Below, one piece after another: positions 49,814 to 58,346 of a DNA stretch of 64,000 bases; position 1 is the first letter of the stretch, and each line of letters begins with the position of its first letter. The position numbers were made by a program, and so were the translations under genes. The stretch spans positions 1 to 64,000 of the forward strand of contig UQKD01000002.1 in assembly GCA_900541585.1 (NCBI GenBank), given 5' to 3'. The notes below the pieces were generated by a model, which had not been told where the DNA came from, searched no databases, and saw only the letters and a program-made list of their open reading frames with translations. This stretch comes from an uncultured Alistipes sp. (GTDB lineage Bacteria; Bacteroidota; Bacteroidia; Bacteroidales; Rikenellaceae).

Positions 49814-50703
49814 CACACGAACACCATCATCACGAACACGCGGTCACGTCGCTCAACAAGGCCTTCATCCTGGGCATTGCGCTCAACGTGGCTTTCGTCG
49901 CCGTCGAATTCGCCGTCGGCCTCTACTACGGCTCGATGGGCCTGCTGTCCGACGCCGGGCACAACCTCTCCGACGTGGCCAGCCTGCTGCTGGCCATGCT
50001 GGCCTTCCGGCTGGCGCAGGTGCAGGCTACGCCCCGCTACACCTACGGCTATAAGAAAAGCACGGTGCTGATCTCGCTGCTGAACTCGGTGATCCTGCTG
50101 ATCGCCGTGGGGGTCATCGTCGCCGAGAGCATCGGCCGCATGCTGCATCCCGCGCCGGTCGAGGGCGGCGCCATCGCCTGGACGGCGGGTGTCGGGGTGG
50201 TGATCAACGGCTTCACGGCGTGGCTCTTCATGAAGGACAAGGACCGCGACCTGAACGTCAAGGGCGCTTACCTGCACATGGCCGCCGATGCGCTGGTGTC
50301 GGTCGGGGTGCTTGTTTCGGGACTCGTGATTTCGTGGACGGGGTGGACGATCGTCGACCCTGTCGTGGGGCTGGTCGTCGCCGCGGTGATCGTGGCGTCG
50401 GTCTGGTCGCTGACGCGCGACAGCCTGCGCCTCTCGCTCGACGGGGTTCCCGGGGAGATCGACATAGCCGGGATCGAACGGAAGATGACCGCCGTTCCGG
50501 GCGTGAAGGCCGTTCACCACATCCACGTTTGGGCCATCAGTACGACCGAAAACGCTCTGACGGCCCATGTCGTGCTCGAAACCCTGTCCCGGATGGAGGC
50601 GGTGAAACGCGACCTGAAAGACCTCCTGGGCCATGCCGGGATCTCCCATGCGACGCTCGAATTCGAATCTGCGGCCGAGCGATGCGACGATTTGCACGAC
50701 TGA
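49810..50703 (+). CDS. Cation diffusion facilitator metal exporter, zinc type
   Basis: 297 residues. The N-terminus is His-rich (THEHHHHEHAV), a metal-gathering tail. Six membrane helices follow, with the tetrahedral site residues in DAGHNLSDV (helix 2) and HMAADAL (helix 5): the HD-HD pattern of zinc/cadmium exporters. A C-terminal ferredoxin-like cytosolic domain (about 205-285) has HHIHVWAISTTENALTAHVV. It overlaps the di-iron regulator by 4 nt (ATGA), so it is co-expressed with it. A terminator follows. Confidence 0.9.
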   Translation: MTHEHHHHEHAVTSLNKAFILGIALNVAFVAVEFAVGLYYGSMGLLSDAGHNLSDVASLLLAMLAFRLAQVQATPRYTYGYKKSTVLISLLNSVILLIAVGVIVAESIGRMLHPAPVEGGAIAWTAGVGVVINGFTAWLFMKDKDRDLNVKGAYLHMAADALVSVGVLVSGLVISWTGWTIVDPVVGLVVAAVIVASVWSLTRDSLRLSLDGVPGEIDIAGIERKMTAVPGVKAVHHIHVWAISTTENALTAHVVLETLSRMEAVKRDLKDLLGHAGISHATLEFESAAERCDDLHD

Positions 50704-50741
50704 TTCGTGTGCTTGGACGAAATCGTTCTGTTTAAAGGCGG

Positions 50742-50778
50742 AATCCCGACCCTAATCGTCAGGGTCGGGATTGTTTTT
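50742..50778 (+). terminator. Intrinsic terminator after the CDF exporter
   Basis: A perfect 12-bp stem (50742-50753 with 50761-50772) around a 7-nt loop is followed by GTTTTT. Confidence 0.9.
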
Positions 50779-50890
50779 CCCTGAAAAGGGTATGATCTTT
50801 GTTTTCAGGAGGAAAGATGGGTTTAAAAGTAAACAGTGACGCAGCTCTTCGGAGGGAGGGGACGGTCGGCCGGTTGGCCGGCCGTTTTTT
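50771..50890 (+). ncRNA. Possible small RNA with its own terminator
   Basis: After the CDF terminator there is a TTG (50771-50773), a near -7 box GATCTTTG (50794-50801, one mismatch), about 65 nt without a convincing gene, then CGGCCGG/CCGGCCG (50867-50873 with 50878-50884) plus T6 (50885-50890), a strong + strand terminator. An AGGAGG lies 4 nt before an ATG at 50818, but that frame runs into yidD antisense. No known RNA family recognised. Confidence 0.35.
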
Positions 50891-50894
50891 GCAC

Positions 50895-51155
50895 CTACGG
50901 CACGGGATCGTAGCCGCTTCCGCCCCACGGATGGCATTTCGACAGCCGCCGCAGGGTGAGCCACAGCCCCTTGACAGGTCCGTGCCTGCGCAGCGCTTCG
51001 AGCGCATACTGCGAGCAGGTGGGGGTGAACCGGCACGACGGGGGCGTGAAGGGCGAGATGCAGAGCTGGTAGAACCTCACCAGTCCGATCAGCGGCAGGG
51101 CGCAGGCCTGTTTAAAGATGCTCCACGACCGACTCCAGAATCCTGCGGACTGCAT
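50895..51155 (-). CDS. yidD: Membrane protein insertion efficiency factor YidD
   Basis: 86 residues. The family signature is complete: [27 protein letters not shown] with its cysteines, and [17 protein letters not shown] at the C-terminus. An amphipathic N-terminal helix precedes it. YidD assists YidC-dependent insertion. The gene overlaps rnpA by 44 nt, the usual rnpA-yidD arrangement. Confidence 0.93.
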   Translation of the reverse strand: MQSAGFWSRSWSIFKQACALPLIGLVRFYQLCISPFTPPSCRFTPTCSQYALEALRRHGPVKGLWLTLRRLSKCHPWGGSGYDPVP

Positions 51156-51480
51156 TTGCGACGGTTTTATAGGGCAGCGCCTCCTTCGACGAGTAGATCA
51201 GCGCCAGGTCCAGGTTGACCGGCCGTCCGTCGTGCAGGATCTGCTTTTGCAGGCGGTAGGCCTCCTTCGTGCGGCGGCGCAGTAGGTTGCGTCTGTTGGC
51301 CCGTTTGTGGAACTTTTTGGGGACGGAAAAGAGTACTTCGACCGATTGTTCGGTGTCGGGTTCCGCGAACCACACGTAGCGGAACGGAAAGACGAAGCCG
51401 CTTTCGCCGCTCTCGAACAGACGGCGCACGGCCCCGAGCGAACGGAGCCTTTCGGTGCGGGGTAGCGAGTGTGCGGGCAT
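51112..51480 (-). CDS. rnpA: Ribonuclease P protein component
   Basis: 122 residues. The RNR motif is present as [18 protein letters not shown], and the central cleft strands [14 protein letters not shown] follow the family pattern. The protein binds the 5' leader of pre-tRNA with the RNase P RNA, which is not in the window. It lies 22 nt downstream of hemD, an order common in Bacteroidota. Confidence 0.92.
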   Translation of the reverse strand: MPAHSLPRTERLRSLGAVRRLFESGESGFVFPFRYVWFAEPDTEQSVEVLFSVPKKFHKRANRRNLLRRRTKEAYRLQKQILHDGRPVNLDLALIYSSKEALPYKTVANAVRRILESVVEHL

Positions 51481-51502
51481 GGCGGCAGGGGGCTTGCGGC
51501 CC

Positions 51503-52366
51503 TTATTTGCGGGATTCCGTGGCCGGGCGGCGCGTGCGGCCCTTCTTGGCCAGCTTGTGCTGCTGGCTGCGGATGAACTCCTCCTTGCGGGCGTCGGTCA
51601 CCAGCTCCACCGGCTCGATCTCCTCGCCTTTCTGCACCTTTTGCAGGTAGAGGTCGATGGCCTTGACCATCGAGGGGGCTTCGGGCGTCGGGGCGTTGGC
51701 CAGCACGGTGATTCCGGCCCCGAGGGCAGCGCGCAGCGTACCTTCGCCGAATACCGCCACGGCGGGCAGGTCGTCGGTTCCGAACTTCTCGATGAGGGTT
51801 TTCACGTCCGAGGGCGAATAGAGCGCCAGCAGGTCGTAGTCGGCCATTTTAACGTCGTCCAGATCCCCGGCGACCGTGCGGGCCAGGATGACGGGATCGA
51901 ACGAGAGTTTGAGCTTGGCGAGCGTTTCCGGCAGCTCGGGTTTGTGGGGTTCGCTCAGCGCCAGCAGGAATTTCTCCTCCTTGTGTTTGATGATCAGCTC
52001 GACGAGCGACGTGAACGAGCCGTCGGCAAACGAAATCTTGCGTTTGCGGTAGACGATGTATTTCTGCAGGTAGAGCGCCACTGCCTCCGTCTGGCAGATG
52101 TATTTCATGGTTTCGGGCACGGTGATGCGTGCCTCTTCGCAGATATGGAAAAAACTGTCGACTGTCGTGCGCGATGTGAATATGACGGCCGTGTGCGTGA
52201 GTATTTCGACCCTTTGGGCGCGGAACTCCTTCAGGGAGACGCCTTCTACGCGGATGAAGGGCCGGTAGGCGATTTCCACGTGGTGTTTCTGGGACAATTC
52301 GTAGAACGGGGACTTTTCGATGACAGCGGGCCTCGGCTGCGAAACTAATACACTCTTTACTTTCAA
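51503..52366 (-). CDS. hemD: Uroporphyrinogen-III synthase
   Basis: 287 residues of the HemD fold: two alpha/beta lobes with AVIFTSRTTVDSFF, then KMADYDLLALYSPSDVKTLIEKFG and AVFGEGTLRAAL. The enzyme cyclises hydroxymethylbilane to uroporphyrinogen III. The C-terminal extension (about 250-287) is basic and probably disordered. It is the Bacteroidota-type HemD, low in identity to the enterobacterial enzyme. DUF4271 is next upstream, as in many Bacteroidota. Confidence 0.85.
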   Translation of the reverse strand: MKVKSVLVSQPRPAVIEKSPFYELSQKHHVEIAYRPFIRVEGVSLKEFRAQRVEILTHTAVIFTSRTTVDSFFHICEEARITVPETMKYICQTEAVALYLQKYIVYRKRKISFADGSFTSLVELIIKHKEEKFLLALSEPHKPELPETLAKLKLSFDPVILARTVAGDLDDVKMADYDLLALYSPSDVKTLIEKFGTDDLPAVAVFGEGTLRAALGAGITVLANAPTPEAPSMVKAIDLYLQKVQKGEEIEPVELVTDARKEEFIRSQQHKLAKKGRTRRPATESRK

Positions 52367-52400
52367 TGTTGCGAATTGATTTAGGTTTGTCTTTGCCGTT

Positions 52401-53336
52401 TCATCTTACCGCAAGCAGCCATAATAGGCTGATTGGGAAGACTTCCACGGTGCAAAGGTACAAAAACCAATGCAAAATCGAAACTTTTTTGGAAAGAAAC
52501 AGGTTTAATGTCTCCTTGAGGTATAAGACGGCCGCTGCGGTCAATTCGATGGCGACGATGCAGAACCAGACGCCGCCCGTGCCTTGCGGGCAGAGCGCGA
52601 AAAGCAGCAGCGGGGGTGAAATGAGGACCACCCCGAGGGCGAAATAGGTGCGTTTGAGCAGCATGAGCTGTGCGATGAAGGGCTGCGAGAGGGTCAAGGT
52701 CCCGGCCAGCCGCACGGCGATTGCCTGATAGGCGGCTACGCCCAGCGCAGCGAGCGAGGCCAGGAGGCTCAAAATCAGGACTGCGCCCTGCGGAATGGCC
52801 TCTGCCAGCCGGCCGGGCATCAGCGTGTCGCCGTATTTGACCGCCGCGACGCCCAGAAAAAGCAGCCCGATGGCGGTGGCGATGTTCAGGAAACGGGAGT
52901 AGCCGCTTCCGCCCGGGTCCTCGGAGAGGCGTTTCCCCGTGGCCGTGTCGCGCGAAATACGTCCCAGCAGTGTGCGCACGTCGCCCAGGTTGCGGTAGAG
53001 CAGCATGGCGTAGGTCGCGGCGAGCAGCAGCACGAAACTTTGGAAAACGGCGTTCTCCGTGAGCGACGGAGGCGGTGCGAGCGGAATGCGCGCGGGTTCC
53101 GCAAGGGTGGACTGCGCTCCGAAGATTGCGGCGGAGGTCGTGTCGCGCCATTCGGAAGGGGCCGCGCCGGTCGCCGCAAAGGGGAACAGTGCGGAACCGC
53201 TTTCGCCCGATGCCGTTTCCGTCCGGAGCGTATCCGGCCCGGGGACGTGCTCCGTCAGGACCGGCGCTCCCGGAGTCCCGGACGCCGAATCCGCCGCAGA
53301 CACTGCGATTCGCGTATGTGCCGCCGATGGGGTCAT
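52401..53336 (-). CDS. DUF4271 membrane protein
   Basis: 311 residues. The N-terminal 100 or so residues are Ala/Ser/Thr/Pro-rich and probably disordered. Seven hydrophobic segments (about 92-308) form the DUF4271 membrane domain, with LTLSQPFIAQLMLLKRTYFALGV. The function is unknown; its steady partnership with hemD hints at a role in heme or envelope homeostasis (inference). It shares one base with the stop codon of the upstream histidine kinase gene. Confidence 0.85.
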   Translation of the reverse strand: MTPSAAHTRIAVSAADSASGTPGAPVLTEHVPGPDTLRTETASGESGSALFPFAATGAAPSEWRDTTSAAIFGAQSTLAEPARIPLAPPPSLTENAVFQSFVLLLAATYAMLLYRNLGDVRTLLGRISRDTATGKRLSEDPGGSGYSRFLNIATAIGLLFLGVAAVKYGDTLMPGRLAEAIPQGAVLILSLLASLAALGVAAYQAIAVRLAGTLTLSQPFIAQLMLLKRTYFALGVVLISPPLLLFALCPQGTGGVWFCIVAIELTAAAVLYLKETLNLFLSKKVSILHWFLYLCTVEVFPISLLWLLAVR

Positions 53337-54511
53337 CAGGCGAAGTGGCGTTTGAGTGTGATACGGATGGTGGTTCCCTTGCCGATTTCGGAGTCGATGA
53401 CGGCGATCTTACCCTGGTGGTACTCCTCGACGATGCGGCGCGAGAGCGACAGCCCGAGGCCCCAGCCGCGGGTCTTGGTCGTGAATCCCGGTTCGAAGAT
53501 GCGTTTCCAGTTGCTCTTGGGAATGCCCTTGCCCGTGTCCTTCACGTCGATCATGACGCTCTTGTCGTCCGACGAAATCCGCACGTCGATGGCCCCGTGC
53601 CCTTGCAGGGCGTCGAGCGAGTTCTTCATCAGGTTCTCCACGACCCATTCGAACAACGCGGCGTTGATGTTGGCCTGCACGGGGGCGATGGCCAGCCCGT
53701 TGTAGTCGAGCGTCACGTTGCGGGGGATGCGTTTACGGAAGTACATGACCGATTCGCCCACCACTTCGTTGATGTTCGCCGGGGTGAGGGGCGTCTCGGA
53801 ACCGATTTTCGAAAAACGGTCCACGATCTTCATCAGGTGCGTGAGGTCCTTGTTCATCTCTTCGACGGCCGTCTGGTCCACGTCCTGCGAACGCAGGTAT
53901 TCGATCCATCCCAGCAGCGACGAGGTCGGGGTTCCCAGCTGGTGGGCGGTCTCCTTGGCCAGTCCGATCCAGACGCGGTTCTGCTCGTCGTGTTTCGACG
54001 AGCGGAAGGCGATGAACCCCAGCGCGATGAAGGCCGTGATGACGAGAATCTGCACGTAGGGGAAGTAGTAGAGCGACTTGAGCAGCGCCGACTTGCCGTA
54101 GAAGATGATGTGGTAGTGCTGCGACGACCAGAAGAACTTCACCGGGATCGGCGGGTTCTCGACCGAAAATTTGTCGATCTGCTTCCGGAGCCGTCCGGGG
54201 TGGTTGATGATCTTCTCGGGGATGAGGTGCGAGTTGATGACTTCGAGGTTCTCGTTGGTGATGATGAACGGGATGTTGTTGCCGTTGGACATGATGTCGG
54301 CCACGAACGGGTCCTGGATCGTGCCGCCCAGCACGTCGCGCGTGACGCGCTCCATGGCGTGGGCCCACAGCGCCACGTCGTGCTGCTCCTTCTCTTTGAG
54401 CCGCTGGGCCATGTTGTTGGTGTAGAGCAGCGACACGGCGCCGAGCGTCACCCCGACGACGATCACCACCACCCGGTTGCGGAACGAGAAGAATTCGCTG
54501 CGGAGTTTCAT
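53336..54511 (-). CDS. Sensor histidine kinase, orphan
   Basis: 391 residues from ATG 54511. The first helix (about 12-33) and a second helix (about 160-180) enclose a roughly 125-residue periplasmic sensor. The phosphoacceptor is in KETAHQLGTPTSSLLGW. The ATPase domain (about 270-390) has N-box ENLMKNSLDALQ, G1 DTGKGIPK, and G2 GWGLGLSLSRRI. No response regulator is beside it. It is 4 nt from the S41 protease gene upstream. Confidence 0.88.
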   Translation of the reverse strand: MKLRSEFFSFRNRVVVIVVGVTLGAVSLLYTNNMAQRLKEKEQHDVALWAHAMERVTRDVLGGTIQDPFVADIMSNGNNIPFIITNENLEVINSHLIPEKIINHPGRLRKQIDKFSVENPPIPVKFFWSSQHYHIIFYGKSALLKSLYYFPYVQILVITAFIALGFIAFRSSKHDEQNRVWIGLAKETAHQLGTPTSSLLGWIEYLRSQDVDQTAVEEMNKDLTHLMKIVDRFSKIGSETPLTPANINEVVGESVMYFRKRIPRNVTLDYNGLAIAPVQANINAALFEWVVENLMKNSLDALQGHGAIDVRISSDDKSVMIDVKDTGKGIPKSNWKRIFEPGFTTKTRGWGLGLSLSRRIVEEYHQGKIAVIDSEIGKGTTIRITLKRHFA

Positions 54512-54515
54512 GGCT

Positions 54516-56177
54516 CTATTTGCGCTTGGTGTCCTGCTCGCGGGTGATGCGCCCATACGTTGCGGGGTCGTTCAGCACTCTGACGGCCTCGGCCACCTCC
54601 CTGTCGCCCGGCAGCGAATGCTCGATCACGCCCGCCTGGTAGCCGTGGCGCATGACGATGTCGTTGTTGATCGCCTCGACGACCTGCGTGCGGTAGGTTT
54701 CGAGGTTGGTCTGCGTGTCGTCCTTCAGCTCGGCCTCCACCTGCTCGAACTTGTCCTTCAGCTGCGCGAAGCGGTCGTCCTCGGCGGCCTTTTTCAGCGC
54801 CTTGAGCGCCCGCCGGGTGTCCGATTCGTAGGGGACCTTCTTGCCTTTCATGAACTCCGCGAAGTCGGCGTAGTCCTTGTCCGTGATCGAGAAGGTGCGG
54901 ATGTCGATCTGCCGGCCGGGGTTGCGGCGCGTGTATTCGTCGCCGAAATCCTCGATGAATCCCAGCGCATAGAGCGTCAGGGCGAAGCGTGAAATGTACT
55001 CCGGGTCGGTTGCGATGTCGGGCATCACGCCGCCGCCGTCGTAGACCTTGCGGCCCGCGCGGGTCGTGAACTCCGAGATCAGCGAGTCGGGCACGGTCCG
55101 CACCGAACCCTCCTGCGAGTGGGAGTAGTCGATGGCCTGGATGCAGCGGCCCGAGGGGATGTAGTATTTGGCCGTGGTGAGTTTGAGCATGGCGTTGTAG
55201 CCCAGCGGGCGGGTCGACTGTACGAGTCCCTTGCCGAAGCTGCGCTGGCCGATCAGCACCGCGCGGTCGAGGTCCTGCAACGCCCCGGCGACGATCTCGG
55301 CCGCCGACGCCGAGTTGCCGTTGATCAGCACCGCCAGCGGCAGGTCTGCGAGGATCGGCTCCGCGTCGGTGCGGAACACCTGTTTCGAATCTTCCGAACG
55401 CCCCTTGGTGCTGACCACCTCGGTTCCTTTGGGGACGAACATTCCCAGGATTTTGACCGCCTCCTGCATGATGCCGCCGCCGTTGGAGCGGTAGTCGAGC
55501 ACCAGCCCTTTCAGCGGCTTCTCGGCGCGCAGCCGTTCGATGGCAGCGCGCATCTCCTCGTAGCATCCTTCGGTGAAGTCGCCGTGGCGGATGTAGCCGA
55601 TGCCGTCGGCGACCCATCCGGCATAGGGCACGCCCGGGATCGCGATCCGCTCGCGGCGGATCGTCGCCGTCTGCTGCGTGCCGTCGAGGTGTTCAACGGT
55701 CACGCGGACCTTGCTGCCCGGCTCGCCCTTGAGGCGCGAGGAGACCTGCTCGGTGGTGAAGCCTTTGGTGTCCTTGCCGTCGATCGAGAGGATCTTGTCG
55801 CCGATCTTCAGCCCGGCCTTGTCGGCGGGCGATCCCTGGTAGGGCTGCGCGATGCGGACGTAGTCGTCCTTCTGGCGGATGAGCGACCCGATGCCGCCGT
55901 ACTTGCCCGTGGTGAGCAGTTCGAAATCCTGCATCCCCTCCTCGGGGATATACTCCGTGTAGGGGTCGAGGTCGCTGACCATGCCGGCGGCGGCCCCCTC
56001 CATCAGGCGGTCGGGGTCCACGGGGTCGACGTACCCCAGCGAGAGTTCGCGCATCATGTTGACGGTGATCTCCATGTTGCGGCCCAGCCCGAAGTCGTTG
56101 CGGGCGGCGAATGTCAAGAGGCCCGCGGCGCCGACAGCGGCCGCCGCAGTGAGCAGGTAACGGTATTTTCTAATCAT
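54516..56177 (-). CDS. C-terminal processing peptidase (S41 family)
   Basis: 553 residues with an N-terminal membrane anchor or signal. The PDZ domain is about 80-165, with GGIGSLIRQKDDYVRI and GSPADKAGLKIGDKIL. The S41 catalytic core is about 185-360, with nucleophile Ser in NGNSASAAEIVAGAL and general base Lys in GQRSFGKGLVQ. A long C-terminal helical region (about 420-553) follows. It degrades or trims periplasmic proteins. It is the Bacteroidota CtpA type. It overlaps the upstream membrane gene by 8 nt. Confidence 0.92.
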   Translation of the reverse strand: MIRKYRYLLTAAAAVGAAGLLTFAARNDFGLGRNMEITVNMMRELSLGYVDPVDPDRLMEGAAAGMVSDLDPYTEYIPEEGMQDFELLTTGKYGGIGSLIRQKDDYVRIAQPYQGSPADKAGLKIGDKILSIDGKDTKGFTTEQVSSRLKGEPGSKVRVTVEHLDGTQQTATIRRERIAIPGVPYAGWVADGIGYIRHGDFTEGCYEEMRAAIERLRAEKPLKGLVLDYRSNGGGIMQEAVKILGMFVPKGTEVVSTKGRSEDSKQVFRTDAEPILADLPLAVLINGNSASAAEIVAGALQDLDRAVLIGQRSFGKGLVQSTRPLGYNAMLKLTTAKYYIPSGRCIQAIDYSHSQEGSVRTVPDSLISEFTTRAGRKVYDGGGVMPDIATDPEYISRFALTLYALGFIEDFGDEYTRRNPGRQIDIRTFSITDKDYADFAEFMKGKKVPYESDTRRALKALKKAAEDDRFAQLKDKFEQVEAELKDDTQTNLETYRTQVVEAINNDIVMRHGYQAGVIEHSLPGDREVAEAVRVLNDPATYGRITREQDTKRK

Positions 56178-56640
56178 TGCGTGTCATGTGTATGTACGAA
56201 TCGAGCCGGTACTGCACCCGGGCGACGCCGCGGCGGATGCCGTCGAGCACGATCCATTGTCCGTACTGTGAAACTTTTATCTCGTCTTCGCCCAGCAACA
56301 TCAGCTTCTGGCCGAAATTGTCGGCGCGGAAAGTCATCGCCCCGTCCTCTTCCGAGCGCAGCGAAAAGCCTGCCGAGCGGAATGCGTTCAGGATCTGTTC
56401 CCGGTTCTTCTTGATGTCGCCCTCCACCCGGCGCACCACGAACCCGAATCTGGGGTAGACGGCGGCCAGCACCACGATCGCCGCGAAGAGCATCAGGTAG
56501 CGGTCGGTGTGCAGCATGACGTAGAGCGTGTCGTCGAGCGACAGCGCCGAAGTCCCGGTCATCAGCATCAGCCCCATCAGGGCTATACAGAGAACGCACA
56601 GGGCGAAGAAATATTTTAACGAGCGGACGAAGTATTTCAT
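56170..56640 (-). CDS. Small membrane protein, unknown
   Basis: 156 residues. Two membrane helices (about 8-30 and 48-66) are followed by a cytosolic or periplasmic alpha/beta domain (about 75-150), with NREQILNAFRSAGFSLRSEEDG and a strand-rich end. No family recognised. Overlap of 8 nt with the S41 protease gene shows coupling. Its upstream leader contains the direct repeat AGTTGAAAGT twice (56642-56651 and 56656-56665). Confidence 0.7.
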   Translation of the reverse strand: MKYFVRSLKYFFALCVLCIALMGLMLMTGTSALSLDDTLYVMLHTDRYLMLFAAIVVLAAVYPRFGFVVRRVEGDIKKNREQILNAFRSAGFSLRSEEDGAMTFRADNFGQKLMLLGEDEIKVSQYGQWIVLDGIRRGVARVQYRLDSYIHMTRND

Positions 56641-56742
56641 AAGTTGAAAGTGGAGAGTTGAAAGTTATCAGTTTAAAGTCGGGAACCGGGTTATTGTAGG
56701 TTTTTGGGGGAAAGCAGAAAGAAACGAAGCGAATTTTTAACT

Positions 56743-57612
56743 TTACACTTTCATCTTTCCATTTTCGATGTGGTCGGCCACCTCCTGCATCAGCCATTTG
56801 GGCGTCGACGTGGCGCCGCAGATGCCCACCGTTGCGGCCCCCTCGAACCATGCGGGATCGATCTCCGAGGCCTCTTCGACGACATACGTGCGCGGGTTGG
56901 CCCGGCGGCACACTTCGGAGAGCACCTTGCCGTTCGACGACTTGCGTCCGCAGACGAACACCACGGTGTCGAACCGTCCGGAGAACTCCGTGAGGTGCTG
57001 TTCGCGGTTCGATACCTGCCGGCAGATCGTGTCGTCGATGCAGACCTGCCCCGCATCGGCGGCCCGGCGGCGCATTTCGGCGCCCAGCCGTTCGAACAGC
57101 CCGATGCTCTGCGTGGTCTGCGAAAGGAAATAGACCGGACGCGAGAAGTCGATCAGGGCCAGGTCCTCCTCCCTTTCGATCACGATCGTCGGGTCCGCGA
57201 CCTGCCCCGTGAGGCCCACCACTTCGGCGTGGCCCCGTTTGCCGAGGATCACGACCTGCCCGCCGATGGGACGCATCCGTTCGTGGGCCTCCTTCACCCG
57301 GCGTTGCAGCCGTGCGACCACCGGGCAGGTGGCGTCGATGATCCCGATGTCCATCGCCCTTGCGGCGGCGTAGGTCGTAGGGGGTTCCCCGTGGGCGCGG
57401 ATGAAAAGGCGGCAGCCCGCCAGGTGCGGCATGTCGGCGTGGGTCACGGTCCGCAGTCCCAGCCGTTCGAGGCGCTGGACCTCGATGCGGTTGTGAACGA
57501 TGTCGCCGAGCGAGTAGACCGTGCCGCCCTCCGCGAGGGCGCGTTCGGCCTCCGTGATTGCGCGGACAACGCCGAAGCAGAAGCCCGATTTATCGTCGAT
57601 CTCGACTATCAT
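56743..57612 (-). CDS. ispH: 4-hydroxy-3-methylbut-2-enyl diphosphate reductase
   Basis: 289 residues. Conserved cluster cysteines are Cys12 (SGFCFGV), the Cys of DATCPVV and the Cys of VGICGATSTP; GEPPTTY and IHN-type histidine residues (IVHNRIE) complete the active site, and the TICRQVSNRE segment is typical. The 4Fe-4S enzyme makes IPP and DMAPP, the last step of the MEP pathway. The cmk gene lies 35 nt away on the same strand. Confidence 0.93.
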   Translation of the reverse strand: MIVEIDDKSGFCFGVVRAITEAERALAEGGTVYSLGDIVHNRIEVQRLERLGLRTVTHADMPHLAGCRLFIRAHGEPPTTYAAARAMDIGIIDATCPVVARLQRRVKEAHERMRPIGGQVVILGKRGHAEVVGLTGQVADPTIVIEREEDLALIDFSRPVYFLSQTTQSIGLFERLGAEMRRRAADAGQVCIDDTICRQVSNREQHLTEFSGRFDTVVFVCGRKSSNGKVLSEVCRRANPRTYVVEEASEIDPAWFEGAATVGICGATSTPKWLMQEVADHIENGKMKV

Positions 57613-57647
57613 AGCCCTTTGCGGTGCGCCCGGCGGCGCTTTATCGG

Positions 57648-58346
57648 TTATCGGTTGATTTTAGCGAATTGCTCCATAAACCACGCCATCTGTTCGTCGA
57701 CGGTCATGTGGCTGTTGTCGAGTACAATGGCGTCGTCGGCCCGGCGCAGCGGCGATACGGCGCGGCTCATGTCGGCCTTGTCGCGCTCGCGGATGTTGCG
57801 CTCGACCTCCTCCATCGTCACCGACATGCCCTTGCCCGTCAGCTCCTTGTAGCGGCGGCAGGCGCGCACGGCGGTGTCGGCCGTCATGAACAGCTTCAGT
57901 TCGGCATCGGGGAATACCACCGTGCCGATGTCGCGGCCGTCCATCACCACGCCCCGGCGGCGGCCCATCTCCTGCTGCATGGCCACCAGCTTGCGGCGCA
58001 CCTCGGGGATGGCGCTCACGCGGCTCACGCAGTTCGAAACCTCGATGGTGCGGATCTTGCCCTCGACCCGATCGCCGTTGACGTAGATGTCGCTGGCTCC
58101 GCGTTCGGGGTTGAAACGGAAGGTGATTGAAATATCGTCCAGCAGTTTCACGACGGACTCTTCGTCGACGATGCCCGACCGGATAGCCCCGTGTTCGAGG
58201 GCGTAGAGCGTCACGGCGCGGTACATGGCGCCCGTGTCGATGAAGATATAGCCCAGGCGGGCCGCGATGGCTTTGGCGAAGGTGCTTTTTCCGCACGACG
58301 AAAAGCCGTCGACGGCAATGATGATCCTGTGTTTAGTGTCCGACAT
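57648..58346 (-). CDS. cmk: Cytidylate kinase
   Basis: 232 residues from ATG 58346. The P-loop is GFSSCGKSTFAKAI. The CMP-binding insert and DGRDIGTVVFPDAELKLFMTA are hallmarks, and the lid RRYKELTGKG follows. The enzyme phosphorylates CMP and dCMP. It overlaps lysE by 14 nt. Confidence 0.93.
   Translation of the reverse strand: MSDTKHRIIIAVDGFSSCGKSTFAKAIAARLGYIFIDTGAMYRAVTLYALEHGAIRSGIVDEESVVKLLDDISITFRFNPERGASDIYVNGDRVEGKIRTIEVSNCVSRVSAIPEVRRKLVAMQQEMGRRRGVVMDGRDIGTVVFPDAELKLFMTADTAVRACRRYKELTGKGMSVTMEEVERNIRERDKADMSRAVSPLRRADDAIVLDNSHMTVDEQMAWFMEQFAKINR

Noticed and set aside
56642..56665. Direct repeat AGTTGAAAGT upstream of the small membrane gene
   Set aside because: Only two copies, in low-complexity sequence; no evidence that it is an operator.
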